DNA of 64,000 nucleotides from Bacteroidota bacterium (GCA_023432985.1 JAEZEQ010000065.1:4354-68353); one strand, 5' to 3'. Shown: positions 24,570-34,050, counted from the first letter of the stretch. Translations and numbers: made by a program. The notes: generated from the sequence alone by a model not told the origin.

Positions 24570-25784
24570 ATGTATAACAAGAATTGGAAGTTCCGACTAT
24601 TGCTCTGTATGAGTATTTGGGTAATGTCTTGCGGCAGGGCTCAGGTGAATACCGAACAAAGCGAAAAGCACACACTAATGCCCGGTGTAGCTGCCGAACG
24701 TACGGATTTATATTTAGCGCTCTTGCAGAACAAACGGGTGGGCGTTATCGCCAATCAGACTAGTGTAATTGGTAAGACGCATTTGGTCGACAGTCTCCTG
24801 GCTCTTGGGGTGAATATTGTGAAAGTATTCGGACCCGAACATGGCTTTAGAGGAAATCATGCCGACGGAGCTCATATCAAAAGCGAAGTGGATAGTAAGA
24901 CCTCTTTGCCTGTGATTTCGCTCTATGGGCAGAATAAAAAACCAACGAGCGAACAATTGAAAGATATAGACATACTCCTCTTCGATATTCAAGATGTAGG
25001 ATGTCGTTTTTATACCTATATCAGTACGATGAGCTATGCTATGGAAGCCGCAGCCGAGAAAGGAATTCCTTTTTTGGTACTCGATCGCCCGAATCCGAAC
25101 GGTTTTTATGTAGACGGACCGGTATTGGAAAAAGGCTTCGAAAGCTTTGTGGGACTACATCCTGTGCCCATAGTGCATGGAATGACCGTGGGTGAATATG
25201 CGCAAATGGTGAATGGAGAAGGCTGGTTGAAAAATGGAATAAAATGCAGCCTGATTGTAATACCATGCCAAGCCTATACACACAAAAGTCTGTATCGCTT
25301 ACCCATTGCTCCTTCTCCCAATTTACCCGGCATGGAAAGCATTTATTTATATCCTACCCTCTGTTTGTTCGAAGGTACCGATGTGAGCATAGGCAGGGGA
25401 ACCGATAGGCCATTCGAATTGATGGGCGCGCCCTGGTGGAAGGCCGGAAATTATTCCTTTACACCCAAATCAATACCGGGCGTAAGCGATAATCCCAAAT
25501 TCAAAAACACAACCTGCTACGGATACAATTTGCACGATTTTGCAGAGGTAGTAAGGGGCTTGCGGACCTTGTATATTTTTTGGGTAATCGATGCCTATCA
25601 AAATGCTCCGGATAAGTCCACTTTTTTCACCAGTTATTTCAATAAATTAGCCGGTACAGCCAAATTAAAAGAACAGATTATTGCCGGAAAATCTGAAGAA
25701 GAAATCAAAGCAAGCTGGAAACCCGGCTTGGATCAATTTAAGAAAATCAGAAAAAAATATTTATTATATCCTGATTTTGAATAA
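24570..25784 (+). CDS. DUF1343 / NamZ-like exo-beta-N-acetylmuramidase lipoprotein
   Basis: A 404-residue protein with a lipoprotein leader (LLLCMSIWVMSC, Cys21). The DUF1343 domain shows NKRVGVIANQTSV, VFGPEHGFRGNHADG, LLFDIQDVGCRFYTYISTM, LDRPNPNG and LYPTLCLFEGTDVSIGRGTDRPFE, which are characteristic of NamZ. NamZ of Bacillus removes N-acetylmuramic acid from the non-reducing ends of peptidoglycan fragments. A role in cell-wall turnover or MurNAc scavenging in the periplasm is therefore likely. An aldehyde dehydrogenase gene begins eight bases downstream, so they form one unit, although the functional connection is unclear. Confidence 0.9.
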   Translation: MYNKNWKFRLLLCMSIWVMSCGRAQVNTEQSEKHTLMPGVAAERTDLYLALLQNKRVGVIANQTSVIGKTHLVDSLLALGVNIVKVFGPEHGFRGNHADGAHIKSEVDSKTSLPVISLYGQNKKPTSEQLKDIDILLFDIQDVGCRFYTYISTMSYAMEAAAEKGIPFLVLDRPNPNGFYVDGPVLEKGFESFVGLHPVPIVHGMTVGEYAQMVNGEGWLKNGIKCSLIVIPCQAYTHKSLYRLPIAPSPNLPGMESIYLYPTLCLFEGTDVSIGRGTDRPFELMGAPWWKAGNYSFTPKSIPGVSDNPKFKNTTCYGYNLHDFAEVVRGLRTLYIFWVIDAYQNAPDKSTFFTSYFNKLAGTAKLKEQIIAGKSEEEIKASWKPGLDQFKKIRKKYLLYPDFE

Positions 25785-25792
25785 AATAAAAA

Positions 25793-27244
25793 ATGGGAAA
25801 CACAGATATTTTAAATTATATAAACGGCGAATTTGTTGAGCCTGTATCGGGTAAATACCTCGATAATATTGCACCTGCAACGGGAAAAATAAGCGGTAAG
25901 ATTCCTGCTTCAGGCGAGGCGGATTGTGATCGGGCTTATGCGGCTGCAAGGGATGCATTCCCGGCGTGGAGTGCTATGCCGGCGCAGGAACGAAGTGCCA
26001 TTTTATTGCGTTTGGCGAATCTGATTGAGGCCAATAAGGAAAAGTTGGCTATTGCCGAAAGCGAAGATTCCGGAAAGCCGCTTTGGCTTACACGCAGCGT
26101 TGATATTATGCGGGCATCGGCCAATATTAAATTTTTTGCCGAAAGTATATTGCATGTTTTTTCAGAAAGTCACGCCCTGCCCGGCGAAGCCATTAATTTC
26201 ACCTTACGTCAGCCCATTGGCGTTGTGGCTTGTATTTCGCCGTGGAATTTGCCCTTGTATTTGTTTACATGGAAAATTGCACCCGCCCTGGCAACGGGAA
26301 ATACGGTTGTTGCTAAACCGAGCGAAGTGACGCCGCTCACCGCTTATCTCTTTTCGCAACTTTGTGTGGAAGCCGGATTGCCTCCGGGGGTATTGAATGT
26401 ATTGCACGGACATGGTGCCGAAATCGGAAAAGCTATGGTAGCGCATCCGGGAATTAAAGCCATTTCTTTTACAGGGGGTACAAGCACAGGGCGCGAAATT
26501 GCACGGGTTGCAGCCCCTATGTTTAAAAAATTAAGCCTGGAATTGGGCGGGAAAAATCCCAATATTATATTTAGTGATTGCGATTTTGACCAGGCAGTGA
26601 AACAATCCATTCGTGCTGCGTTTACAAATCAAGGTCAGATTTGCCTCTGCGGAAGCCGCATTTTTGTAGAAAGAAGCATCTACGAAAAATTTAAAACAGC
26701 ATTTGTGCAAGAGGTGAAAAATATTAAAGTGGGGAATCCTATGGATGATGCCCATTTTATGGGAGCCATGGTCTCCGAAGCCCATTTAGAAAAAGTATTG
26801 CATTATATAGAACTGGCGAAGGAAGAGGGTGGAAAAATCCTTTGTGGAGGGAATCGTTTGCGTTTGAACGATGAATGGGCCGGTGGGTTTTATTTGGAAC
26901 CAACGGTTATTGATGGTTTGGCGGCAGATTGTCGTACCACCACCGAAGAAATTTTCGGACCGGTGGTCACCATCACACCCTTCGATAGCGAAGAAGAAGC
27001 ACTCCAATTTGCCAATGGGACGGAATACGGACTGGCAGCCATGGTGTGGACATCCAACCTTTCACGGGCGCATCGCGTAGCCGAAAAACTGCAATCGGGA
27101 ATCGTGTGGATCAATTGCTGGATGCTGCGAGATCTGAGAACCCCGTTTGGGGGAGTGAAACAGAGTGGGGTAGGACGCGAAGGCGGCTGGGAAGCACTAC
27201 GCTTTTTTACGGAAGCCAAAAATGTCTGCATAAAGTATAGCTGA
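25793..27244 (+). CDS. Aldehyde dehydrogenase, 2-aminomuconate/2-hydroxymuconate semialdehyde type
   Basis: A 483-residue NAD-dependent aldehyde dehydrogenase. The catalytic Cys284 lies in FTNQGQICLCG and the general base Glu250 in LELGGKN. NAD-binding elements TGGTSTGREIA and PWNLPLYLFTWKIAPALA are present. The C-terminal CWMLRDLRTPFGGVKQSGVG matches the muconic-semialdehyde branch (ALDH8/XylG type) better than betaine or succinate semialdehyde enzymes. That branch acts in tryptophan (kynurenine) or catechol meta-cleavage breakdown. No other gene of such a pathway is near, although nadC, which uses a product of the same kynurenine branch, lies 1 kb away on the other strand. Substrate assignment is therefore tentative. 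Confidence 0.85.
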   Translation: MGNTDILNYINGEFVEPVSGKYLDNIAPATGKISGKIPASGEADCDRAYAAARDAFPAWSAMPAQERSAILLRLANLIEANKEKLAIAESEDSGKPLWLTRSVDIMRASANIKFFAESILHVFSESHALPGEAINFTLRQPIGVVACISPWNLPLYLFTWKIAPALATGNTVVAKPSEVTPLTAYLFSQLCVEAGLPPGVLNVLHGHGAEIGKAMVAHPGIKAISFTGGTSTGREIARVAAPMFKKLSLELGGKNPNIIFSDCDFDQAVKQSIRAAFTNQGQICLCGSRIFVERSIYEKFKTAFVQEVKNIKVGNPMDDAHFMGAMVSEAHLEKVLHYIELAKEEGGKILCGGNRLRLNDEWAGGFYLEPTVIDGLAADCRTTTEEIFGPVVTITPFDSEEEALQFANGTEYGLAAMVWTSNLSRAHRVAEKLQSGIVWINCWMLRDLRTPFGGVKQSGVGREGGWEALRFFTEAKNVCIKYS

Positions 27245-27286
27245 AACTAAAACTGATTAAAAACAAGCCCGTTAAAACAGGAAAAA

Positions 27287-28222
27287 TTATTCTTGCTCGA
27301 GCTCTTTTTGTTGCAATCTATACCACTTAATACCGCTGTTGAGCTCGTTTCCTACTATTAGCGACATACAGTTTACATAGATAAAAACCAGTAAAATCGG
27401 AATGGTGCCTATGGCGCCGTAAATGCTGTTGTAGCGATCGAAATTGCTGAAGAAAAAGGATACTCCCCAGGATGCCAAAAGGGCAATTATGGTGCTCAAT
27501 AATGCCCCGGGAGAAAAGAAGCGCGGGCGGTATTTACGTACAGGCACCACCAGATAAAAGAGCGACATGGATGCATATACCAAAGAAAAAAGTATAATGT
27601 ATTTTGCGCTATTCAGGACGATTAGATTCCACCATACATTTTCTTGAGGTTGCAATTGTCCTAATATCAGATTGGATGTAGCAAAAATAAAAATCAGAAG
27701 CGTAATGAGCAGGAACAGGGTCAGAAGCATTAAAAAGGAAATGCCTCTTAATTGTGCATTACTGCGGGTTTCGGTGATATTGGCGCTGGTATTCATAGCC
27801 CGTATCAATGCCATTAAACCGTTCGTACTGAAATAGGCGGCAAATACCACAGATACGGAAAGTAAGCCCTTATTGCTTTGTAATACAACATGCGCAATGG
27901 TGTCGTACAGAAGAGTACTCACCTGCGGAGGCATAATGGCGCTGTATATATTGAGCAGTTTATCCTGAAAACCTTCAATGGGAATAAAGGGAATAAGCGT
28001 ACATAGAAAAAGTAGGGTGGGAAAAAGAGCCATGAAAAAAGTAAATGTAGCAGCTGCTGCACGATCCCGAATCGAGTTTTCGGTCAGACCCACATAGAAA
28101 GTGCGTACTACATAATAAATGGGAATCCCCTCGAAACCGGGGAGACTGCGCTTTTTCATTTGCATGAGAAACATGCGCACTAAGGGTATTTTTAATATGT
28201 ATCGGCTGAAGTATTTCAGCAT
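27287..28222 (-). CDS. YihY/BrkB family inner-membrane protein
   Basis: A 311-residue polytopic membrane protein. The YihY/BrkB family hallmark appears as IRDRAAAATFTFFMALFPTLLFL near residue 70, followed by about five more hydrophobic helices (for example LRGISFLMLLTLFLLITLLI) and the conserved SWGVSFFFSNFDRYNSIYGAIGTIPILLVFIYVN-type block, read here in shorter pieces. It was historically misnamed RNase BN, and its role is uncertain, with export and serum resistance proposed. It starts two bases after the nadC stop and is co-transcribed with it. No terminator is obvious before the converging aldehyde dehydrogenase gene. Confidence 0.92.
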   Translation of the reverse strand: MLKYFSRYILKIPLVRMFLMQMKKRSLPGFEGIPIYYVVRTFYVGLTENSIRDRAAAATFTFFMALFPTLLFLCTLIPFIPIEGFQDKLLNIYSAIMPPQVSTLLYDTIAHVVLQSNKGLLSVSVVFAAYFSTNGLMALIRAMNTSANITETRSNAQLRGISFLMLLTLFLLITLLIFIFATSNLILGQLQPQENVWWNLIVLNSAKYIILFSLVYASMSLFYLVVPVRKYRPRFFSPGALLSTIIALLASWGVSFFFSNFDRYNSIYGAIGTIPILLVFIYVNCMSLIVGNELNSGIKWYRLQQKELEQE

Positions 28223-28224
28223 AA

Positions 28225-29061
28225 TTATATGGCTTTCAGACTCAAGTCGAGACTTTTGATGCTGTGGGTCAGAGCGCCAACCGAAATGAAATCTACACCA
28301 CTTAAGGCATATTCCAATATATTGTGCTCGGTAATACCTCCGCTGGCCTCTGTTTCATAACGACCTTTTATTTTATTTACCGCTTTTTCTACATTGGCCG
28401 GCGTGAAATTATCGAGCATAATCCGATCTACACCTCCGTGTTTTAAAACCGTATCTAATTCGTTAAAGTCTCTTACCTCAATTTCTATTTTAAGCGATTT
28501 TTTATGCTTTTTTAAATAGGCATTAATCTTGTCTATGGCATTGGGAATACCCCCCGCGAAGTCGATATGATTGTCTTTGATCATGATCATATCATATAGG
28601 CCGAAGCGGTGATTGTATCCACCGCCAATGCGAACCGCTTCTTTTTCTAAAAAACGAAGCAAAGGCGTGGTTTTACGGGTATCGAGCAAACGGGCTTTGG
28701 TGGGTTTTATAATTTCGGATAAAGCATTGGTCTTGGTGGCAATGGCACTCATGCGCTGCATTATGTTCAATACGGTACGCTCCATGCTGAGTATACTGCG
28801 CGAACTGCCCTCTACTATAAATACTTTATCGCCTTTTTTTACTTTAGTCCCATCGGGAATAAGCAATTCAACTTTCAGATTTTTATCGTATAAACGAAAC
28901 AATTCCTCGGCTATAGAAACACCGGCAATAATACCCGGTTCCTTCACCAATAATTGCGCCTTACCCTTGGCATTGGCAGGAATGGTGGCTAAACTGGTAT
29001 GATCTCCATCGCCAATATCCTCTTGCAAAACACGGGTTAGAAAGTCTTTTAGTGCATCCAT
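28225..29061 (-). CDS. nadC: Nicotinate-nucleotide pyrophosphorylase (quinolinate phosphoribosyltransferase)
   Basis: This 278-residue enzyme converts quinolinate and PRPP to nicotinate mononucleotide, the entry step of de novo NAD synthesis. Visible family motifs are EDIGDGDHTS near the N-terminus, LDTRKTTPLLR with the conserved Arg/Lys for quinolinate, GGGYNHRFGLYDMIMIKDNH, and EIEVRDFNEL/IMLDNFTP in the barrel. The C-terminal EASGGI.. and GVDFISVGALTHS complete the phosphate-binding end. Length and motifs are typical. It lies 36 bases downstream of the DUF4783 gene, and brkB follows within two bases. Confidence 0.97.
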   Translation of the reverse strand: MDALKDFLTRVLQEDIGDGDHTSLATIPANAKGKAQLLVKEPGIIAGVSIAEELFRLYDKNLKVELLIPDGTKVKKGDKVFIVEGSSRSILSMERTVLNIMQRMSAIATKTNALSEIIKPTKARLLDTRKTTPLLRFLEKEAVRIGGGYNHRFGLYDMIMIKDNHIDFAGGIPNAIDKINAYLKKHKKSLKIEIEVRDFNELDTVLKHGGVDRIMLDNFTPANVEKAVNKIKGRYETEASGGITEHNILEYALSGVDFISVGALTHSIKSLDLSLKAI

Positions 29062-29097
29062 TTCGAAATGATTTGCACGAAGATACCAAAAATTCGC

Positions 29098-29472
29098 CTA
29101 TTCTTTCTCGATTTTAAAACTGTGGATAAGGTCCGAACTGCCCTCTTTTCTGAAATAAACAGTTACCCTCCAAGTCTGACCTTTGCTGCTTAAATTTCCA
29201 ATGATGAATTTGGAATTGGCCGCCTCACTTTTGTGTTTTTGAGTAAATGTGGCGGGTTTAATCTTGGCAAAAAAATCTCTTACCATTATTGTAGCCTGCG
29301 ATTTGCCATACATGCCTTCTTTTTCATCCATCTCAAGCTCCACATTGTTCGCGAAATACGCGCTCAAAGCCTCTGCATCATTCTTCGAAAGTGCATCCGA
29401 AACTTGTGCAATTTGGGCTTGCATACTAAAGGTGATGAATAAAAGAATAAAAAGTGAAGTGATTTTTTTCAT
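29098..29472 (-). CDS. DUF4783 exported protein
   Basis: A 124-residue protein with a signal peptide (KKITSLFILLFITFSMQAQ) and a single NTF2-like domain (IAQVSDALSKNDAEALSAYF to VYFRKEGSSDLIHSFKIE). This is the small Bacteroidota family DUF4783, which often sits beside nadC and rlmH as here. Function is unknown. It is probably periplasmic and is the first gene of the minus-strand unit with nadC and brkB. Its start is only 34 bases from the divergent rlmH ATG, so both promoters overlap. Confidence 0.88.
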   Translation of the reverse strand: MKKITSLFILLFITFSMQAQIAQVSDALSKNDAEALSAYFANNVELEMDEKEGMYGKSQATIMVRDFFAKIKPATFTQKHKSEAANSKFIIGNLSSKGQTWRVTVYFRKEGSSDLIHSFKIEKE

Positions 29473-29506
29473 TATTTTAGTTGCTTGTTAGTTACTTTGT
29501 AATCTT

Positions 29507-29980
29507 ATGCTAATTGAATTATTGTCTTTAGGAAAAACACAGGACGAAGAAATACAACGTCTTCTTCAATCATATCACAAAAAGCTTGCCAAATATGGGA
29601 AATTTATTTCAATTGAAAAAGAGGTGGGCGGACTTAAAAAGAATCATGGACAGACCGAAAGAAAGGAAATTGAAGGCCGGTTTATTTTAGATTATATTAA
29701 GACTGAAGATTATGTGATTTTGCTCGACGAAAACGGGAAAGCCTATAACTCCGAAAAATTTGCCGCACATTTGCAAAAATGCCTCAATAAAGGCGGAAAG
29801 AGAATTTTGTTTATCATAGGCGGTCCATACGGCTTCTCGGAAAAAGTATACCTTAGAGCTAATGAAAAATTGGCTCTGTCAGAAATGACTTTTACCCACC
29901 AAATGGTGCGCCTCTTTTTTACCGAACAACTCTATAGAGCTTTTACTATTTTAAATAATGAACCCTATCACCATAGTTAA
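29507..29980 (+). CDS. rlmH: 23S rRNA (pseudouridine1915-N3)-methyltransferase
   Basis: This 157-residue SPOUT methyltransferase modifies pseudouridine 1915 in helix 69 of 23S rRNA on the assembled ribosome. Typical features are LLDENGKAYNSEKFA, the knot region LFIIGGPYGFSEKVYLRANEKLALSEMTF.. (given in part) and the invariant C-terminal LYRAFTILNNEPYHH. The upstream TTACTTTG at 29492-29499 is one base from the TAnnTTTG consensus and 7 bases from the ATG, suggesting a very short leader. The HAD gene follows directly (TAAATG), starting an operon that ends with tex. Confidence 0.97.
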   Translation: MLIELLSLGKTQDEEIQRLLQSYHKKLAKYGKFISIEKEVGGLKKNHGQTERKEIEGRFILDYIKTEDYVILLDENGKAYNSEKFAAHLQKCLNKGGKRILFIIGGPYGFSEKVYLRANEKLALSEMTFTHQMVRLFFTEQLYRAFTILNNEPYHHS

Positions 29981-30646
29981 ATGACGCAATTCAAGAATAT
30001 TATTTTCGACCTGGGTGGGGTGATTCTACCCATTGATTATAGCAAAATTATAGAGGGGTTTACTGCCATGGGTGGCCCTGCTGCAAGCGAGTTATACCAA
30101 CAAGCTAAACAAGACCCTCTCTTCGATGCACTGGAAACAGGTAAATTGTCGGGCCCCGAATTTCTAACCCGATTGCAAAGCTATTTCCCCAATCATAGTC
30201 ACGCCGATATTTTGAATGTATGGAATAGTATGCTCGGACAAATGCCGGCAAATAGACCCGCTCTGCTGGCTAAGGTGGCTAAACAATTTCGCATTTTCCT
30301 GCTCAGTAATACCAATGCTTTGCATCAAGCAGCTTTCGAAAAACAATGCAAAGAAAGTCTGGACCAAAATCTGACCGATTGGTTCGAAAATACCTATTAT
30401 AGCCATATCGAAGGCTTTCGTAAACCCGATATCGCTATTTTTCAATTGGTCCTTCTCGAAAATAATCTCAATCCCCACCAAACGCTTTTTATCGAAGATA
30501 GTTTCCATAATGTACAAGGCGCATTGCAGGCACAAATCCCTACCCTCTACCTCAAGCCCGAATTGAAAATAGACCTGACAACTTTATTCGATTCGGATGG
30601 ACGTTTATTGGAAGCCATTGCAGAACCCCTAATTTTATACCCATGA
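29981..30646 (+). CDS. HAD-superfamily hydrolase
   Basis: A 221-residue phosphatase-type protein of the HAD IA branch. Motif I reads IIFDLGGVILPID with the nucleophilic aspartate, motif II is FLLSNTNALH, a conserved lysine follows in GFRKPDIAIF, and motif III is LFIEDSFHNVQGA. The cap region is helical. The DLGGV form is common in the YihX-like sugar-phosphatase group, so a small phosphorylated metabolite is the likely substrate. It begins immediately after the rlmH stop and overlaps the MazG gene by four bases (ATGA). Confidence 0.92.
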   Translation: MTQFKNIIFDLGGVILPIDYSKIIEGFTAMGGPAASELYQQAKQDPLFDALETGKLSGPEFLTRLQSYFPNHSHADILNVWNSMLGQMPANRPALLAKVAKQFRIFLLSNTNALHQAAFEKQCKESLDQNLTDWFENTYYSHIEGFRKPDIAIFQLVLLENNLNPHQTLFIEDSFHNVQGALQAQIPTLYLKPELKIDLTTLFDSDGRLLEAIAEPLILYP

Positions 30647-30981
30647 CACATAATTTAAGCCTGACCGATTGGCAGGAAGAAGTAGATAAATGGATCAAAT
30701 CCTACGGCGTACGCTATTTTTCGGAACTGACTAATATGGCTGTTTTAACCGAAGAAGTGGGCGAACTGGCGCGCATTATGGCCCGAAAATATGGCGACCA
30801 ATCTTTTAAAGAATCGGAAAAAAATGCCGATTTGGGCGACGAAATGGCCGATGTTCTATGGGTTCTTATCTGTCTCGCCAATCAGACCGGAGTCGACTTG
30901 CAGGATGCCATGAAAAAAAATTTCGAAAAAAAAACCAAACGCGACGCCGATAGACATAATCAGAATGATAAATTGAAATAA
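30643..30981 (+). CDS. MazG-like nucleotide pyrophosphohydrolase
   Basis: A 112-residue all-helical NTP pyrophosphohydrolase. The metal-binding EExxE...ExxD pattern is seen as TEEVGELARIM and ADLGDEMADVLWVL. These enzymes hydrolyse NTPs or dNTPs to monophosphates and are thought to remove damaged nucleotides. The start overlaps the HAD gene by four bases and tex begins two bases after the stop, so the four genes rlmH-HAD-MazG-tex are one translational chain. Confidence 0.93.
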   Translation: MTHNLSLTDWQEEVDKWIKSYGVRYFSELTNMAVLTEEVGELARIMARKYGDQSFKESEKNADLGDEMADVLWVLICLANQTGVDLQDAMKKNFEKKTKRDADRHNQNDKLK

Positions 30982-30982
30982 T

Positions 30983-33106
30983 ATGGATTTTATTATAGAG
31001 CAAATTATTGCTCAACACAACTTTAAACCCAATCATATTGAACAGGTTCTGAAACTCCTCCAAGAGGGTGCAAGTATCCCGTTTATTGCCCGATACAGAA
31101 AGGAAATGACCGGCTCTATGGATGAGCTGGATATAGCGAAAATTCAAAAGGAGTTTGCACGCCTCACAGAACTGGAAAAAAGGCGAACTTATATATTGGA
31201 GCAGGTAAAGGAATCCGGAAATTTGACCCCGGAATGGGAAAACGCAGTGAAAAAAGCAGTTCTGCTTAGCGAACTGGAAGATTTATACCTGCCTTTTAAA
31301 CCTAAAAAAAGATCGAAAGCACAAGCCGCTATAGAAGGAGGATTGGAACCTTTGGCCCGAAAAATTTTTCAATCTGACCTGCCCAAACCCGAACAAGAGG
31401 CCGCCAAATACATCAATGCCCAATTTCCCACCGTCGAAGCCGTAAAAGAAGGCGTAATGGAGATTTTGGCCTTGTGGATTTCGGAGGATCAGAATATCCG
31501 TAAATATCTGCGCGATGTATTTATGAAACACGGCATTTTTTCTTCAAATAAAAAAAGAGGAAAGAGGGAAGGAGAAGAAGTATATGCCGATTATTTCGAT
31601 TATACTCAGGTTTGGCATCGTATGCCTTCTCATCGTTTGCTGGCTTGCCTGCGGGGCGAAAGAGAAGCTTTCCTGAATGTGAAAATCGGCATAGACAGCG
31701 AAAGAACTATCCCTTATTTACAAAGGCGTTTTTCGCGTTCAACCCGAATATGGACCGATGAAGCCTGCGAAAAAGCCTATGATAAAATTCTGCAGCCGCA
31801 TTTCGAAAAAGAATGCCTCGAACTGGCAAAAGAGAAAGCCGACCTGGAAGCCATTGCCGTTTTTGGATCGAACCTGAAACAACTACTCCTGGCACCACCC
31901 CTGGGGAATAAACGCATTATGGCTATAGATCCGGGATTTAGAACTGGATGTAAGGTGGTTTGCCTCAACGAACAAGGCGATTTATTGCATAATGAAACCA
32001 TTTATCCGCACCCACCCCAAAAGGAAACAGCACAGGCTATGAAGAAAATTCGTAGTCTCGCCGAAGCCTATAAAATTGAAGCCATCGCCATCGGAAACGG
32101 AACGGCCGGAAGGGAAACAGAGGATTTTATTTCGCGCATCGTATTCCCCGAAAAATCGGATTTGCAAGTGTTTGTTGTCAGTGAAGCCGGTGCCAGTATA
32201 TACTCAGCCTCCGCTATCGCACGCGAGGAATTTCCACAATACGATATTACCGTGCGCGGAAGCGTAAGTATAGGCCGAAGACTGATGGATCCATTGGCCG
32301 AATTGGTGAAATTGGATCCCAAATCTATAGGTGTGGGACAATACCAACACGATGTGGATCAAAATCTGCTCAAAAGCGAACTGGATGCCGTTGTGATGAG
32401 CTGCGTAAATGCGGTAGGCGTAAATGTAAATACCGCAAGCAAATGGCTCTTGCAATATATATCGGGTCTGGGTCCGCAATTGGCCGGGAATGTGGTGGAA
32501 TACAGAGAGAAAAACGGACCCTTTACTTCGCGCGAAGCATTGAAAAATGTGCCCCGCATGGGACCTAAAGCATACGAACAATGTGCGGGATTTCTACGTA
32601 TTCCGAACGCCTCAAATGTGCTCGATAATAGCGCTGTGCATCCCGAAAAATACCATATCGTGCAAAAATGGGCAAAAGATCTTAAGGTGAATGTAGAGGA
32701 TTTACTGGCAAGGGAAGAATGGAGAAATAAAATAGAACTCGAAAAATATATTGATACCCAAACCGGTATGGAAACCTTACAGGATATTATGAAGGAATTG
32801 GCCAAACCGGGCGCAGACCCCAGAGCAGCTATACGCATTATGGAATTTGATAAAAATATACGCCATATCGAAGACCTGCAAGTGGGTATGATTCTTCCCG
32901 GTATTGTGTCTAATATCACTAATTTCGGAGCCTTTGTGGATATAGGAGTGAAACAGGACGGATTGGTGCACCTGTCGCAAATGGCAAATAGGTTTATTAA
33001 AGATCCCAACGAAGTTGTGCAGCTGCAACAACAAGTGAAAGTGAAAGTTCTTGAAGTGGATATAGCCCGAAAACGGATTAACCTAAGTATGAAAATTGAT
33101 AAATAA
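30983..33106 (+). CDS. tex: Tex-family RNA-binding transcription accessory protein
   Basis: A 707-residue protein with the complete Tex architecture. An N-terminal helical domain contains SIPFIARYRKEMTGSMDE. A YqgF/RNase H-like domain is marked by MAIDPGFRTGCKVVCLN (about 310). Helix-hairpin-helix repeats (NVVEYREKNGPFTSREAL, VPRMGPKAYEQCAGFLRI) precede a C-terminal S1 domain (MILPGIVSNITNFGAFVDIG to RKRINLSMK). Tex binds nucleic acid and RNA polymerase and affects transcription and toxin expression in several pathogens. It is last in the operon. Confidence 0.97.
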   Translation: MDFIIEQIIAQHNFKPNHIEQVLKLLQEGASIPFIARYRKEMTGSMDELDIAKIQKEFARLTELEKRRTYILEQVKESGNLTPEWENAVKKAVLLSELEDLYLPFKPKKRSKAQAAIEGGLEPLARKIFQSDLPKPEQEAAKYINAQFPTVEAVKEGVMEILALWISEDQNIRKYLRDVFMKHGIFSSNKKRGKREGEEVYADYFDYTQVWHRMPSHRLLACLRGEREAFLNVKIGIDSERTIPYLQRRFSRSTRIWTDEACEKAYDKILQPHFEKECLELAKEKADLEAIAVFGSNLKQLLLAPPLGNKRIMAIDPGFRTGCKVVCLNEQGDLLHNETIYPHPPQKETAQAMKKIRSLAEAYKIEAIAIGNGTAGRETEDFISRIVFPEKSDLQVFVVSEAGASIYSASAIAREEFPQYDITVRGSVSIGRRLMDPLAELVKLDPKSIGVGQYQHDVDQNLLKSELDAVVMSCVNAVGVNVNTASKWLLQYISGLGPQLAGNVVEYREKNGPFTSREALKNVPRMGPKAYEQCAGFLRIPNASNVLDNSAVHPEKYHIVQKWAKDLKVNVEDLLAREEWRNKIELEKYIDTQTGMETLQDIMKELAKPGADPRAAIRIMEFDKNIRHIEDLQVGMILPGIVSNITNFGAFVDIGVKQDGLVHLSQMANRFIKDPNEVVQLQQQVKVKVLEVDIARKRINLSMKIDK

Positions 33107-33161
33107 GTCACGGAATGTCAGGGAGAAAACTTGCAACGAAAAGGAGGAATTGAAGTGCCTA

Positions 33162-33193
33162 TTTGTTGACTTGACCGAAATTGAATACCTTAG
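33162..33193 (+). promoter_or_regulatory. Promoter-like pair upstream of the SDR gene
   Basis: TTTG at 33162-33165 and TACCTTAG at 33186-33193 are 20 bases apart. The second box has one mismatch to TAnnTTTG and lies 24 bases before the ATG. Confidence 0.45.
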
Positions 33194-33217
33194 AGCAAAA
33201 AATATAATTTAGTTTTT

Positions 33218-33967
33218 ATGAAGACTGTATTGATTACAGGAGCAACAAGCGGAATTGGAAAGGCAACGGCAGAACTCCTTGCCGAGCATGGATATAGATT
33301 AATCTTATGCGGTCGCAGAGCAGAAATATTACAAGAATTAAGTAAGAAATTGAGCCGTAAAACAGAAGTGTTTACCCTCTGTTTCGATATCAGCAGACGC
33401 TCTGAGGTCCAAAATGTTTTTATGAGCCTCCCCGAAAATTATAAGGAGATAGATATTTTGATCAATAACGCCGGAAATGCACACGGCTTTAGTGAAATCC
33501 AAGATGGCGATTTGGACGATTGGGAAAATATGATCGATATAAACGTGAAAGGATTACTTTTTATTACGAAAGAAATCCTTCCGGGTATGATTGAAAGAAA
33601 TCACGGACATATTATTAATATTGGTTCTATTGCCGGTAAAGAAGTATACCCGAAAGGAAATGTGTATTGCGCCAGTAAATTTGCCGTAGATGCCATAAAT
33701 CGAGGTATGCGCATGGATTTGAATGCCTACAATATCCGTGTGGGTGCCATCAATCCCGGATTGGTTCAAACCGAATTCTCTTTGGTACGTTTTAAAGGAG
33801 ATGAAGAACGCGCCAAGCAATCGTATAAGGGATTTAAACCCCTTAAACCGGAAGATATAGCCGATATTATCCGCTTTATGCTGGAAGTACCCGAACATGT
33901 GAATATTGCGGACTTAACCGTATTGCCATCCGCTCAGGCCGGACCCGGATTGGTGCGCAAAAAATAA
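33218..33967 (+). CDS. Short-chain dehydrogenase/reductase, YdfG-like
   Basis: A 249-residue classical SDR. The cofactor motif TGATSGIGKATA is at residues 7-18, with Arg near LILCGRRAE indicating NADP preference. The NNAG motif is present (INNAGNAHGF), as is the active-site triad Ser in GSIAGKEVY, Tyr and Lys in YCASKFAVDA. The closest described relatives are the YdfG/serine and 3-hydroxy acid dehydrogenases, judging by ISRRSEVQNVF and IDINVKGLLFITKEILPGM. The exact alcohol or hydroxy-acid substrate is not readable. It appears to be a single gene with its own promoter. Confidence 0.92.
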   Translation: MKTVLITGATSGIGKATAELLAEHGYRLILCGRRAEILQELSKKLSRKTEVFTLCFDISRRSEVQNVFMSLPENYKEIDILINNAGNAHGFSEIQDGDLDDWENMIDINVKGLLFITKEILPGMIERNHGHIINIGSIAGKEVYPKGNVYCASKFAVDAINRGMRMDLNAYNIRVGAINPGLVQTEFSLVRFKGDEERAKQSYKGFKPLKPEDIADIIRFMLEVPEHVNIADLTVLPSAQAGPGLVRKK

Positions 33968-34050
33968 GATTAAGTAATTATTAAGTTTAACAATATGAAG
34001 CCCTTTTCCTCCCTTTATGTGTAAACTTGTATTGAATTTGACGAGTATAA

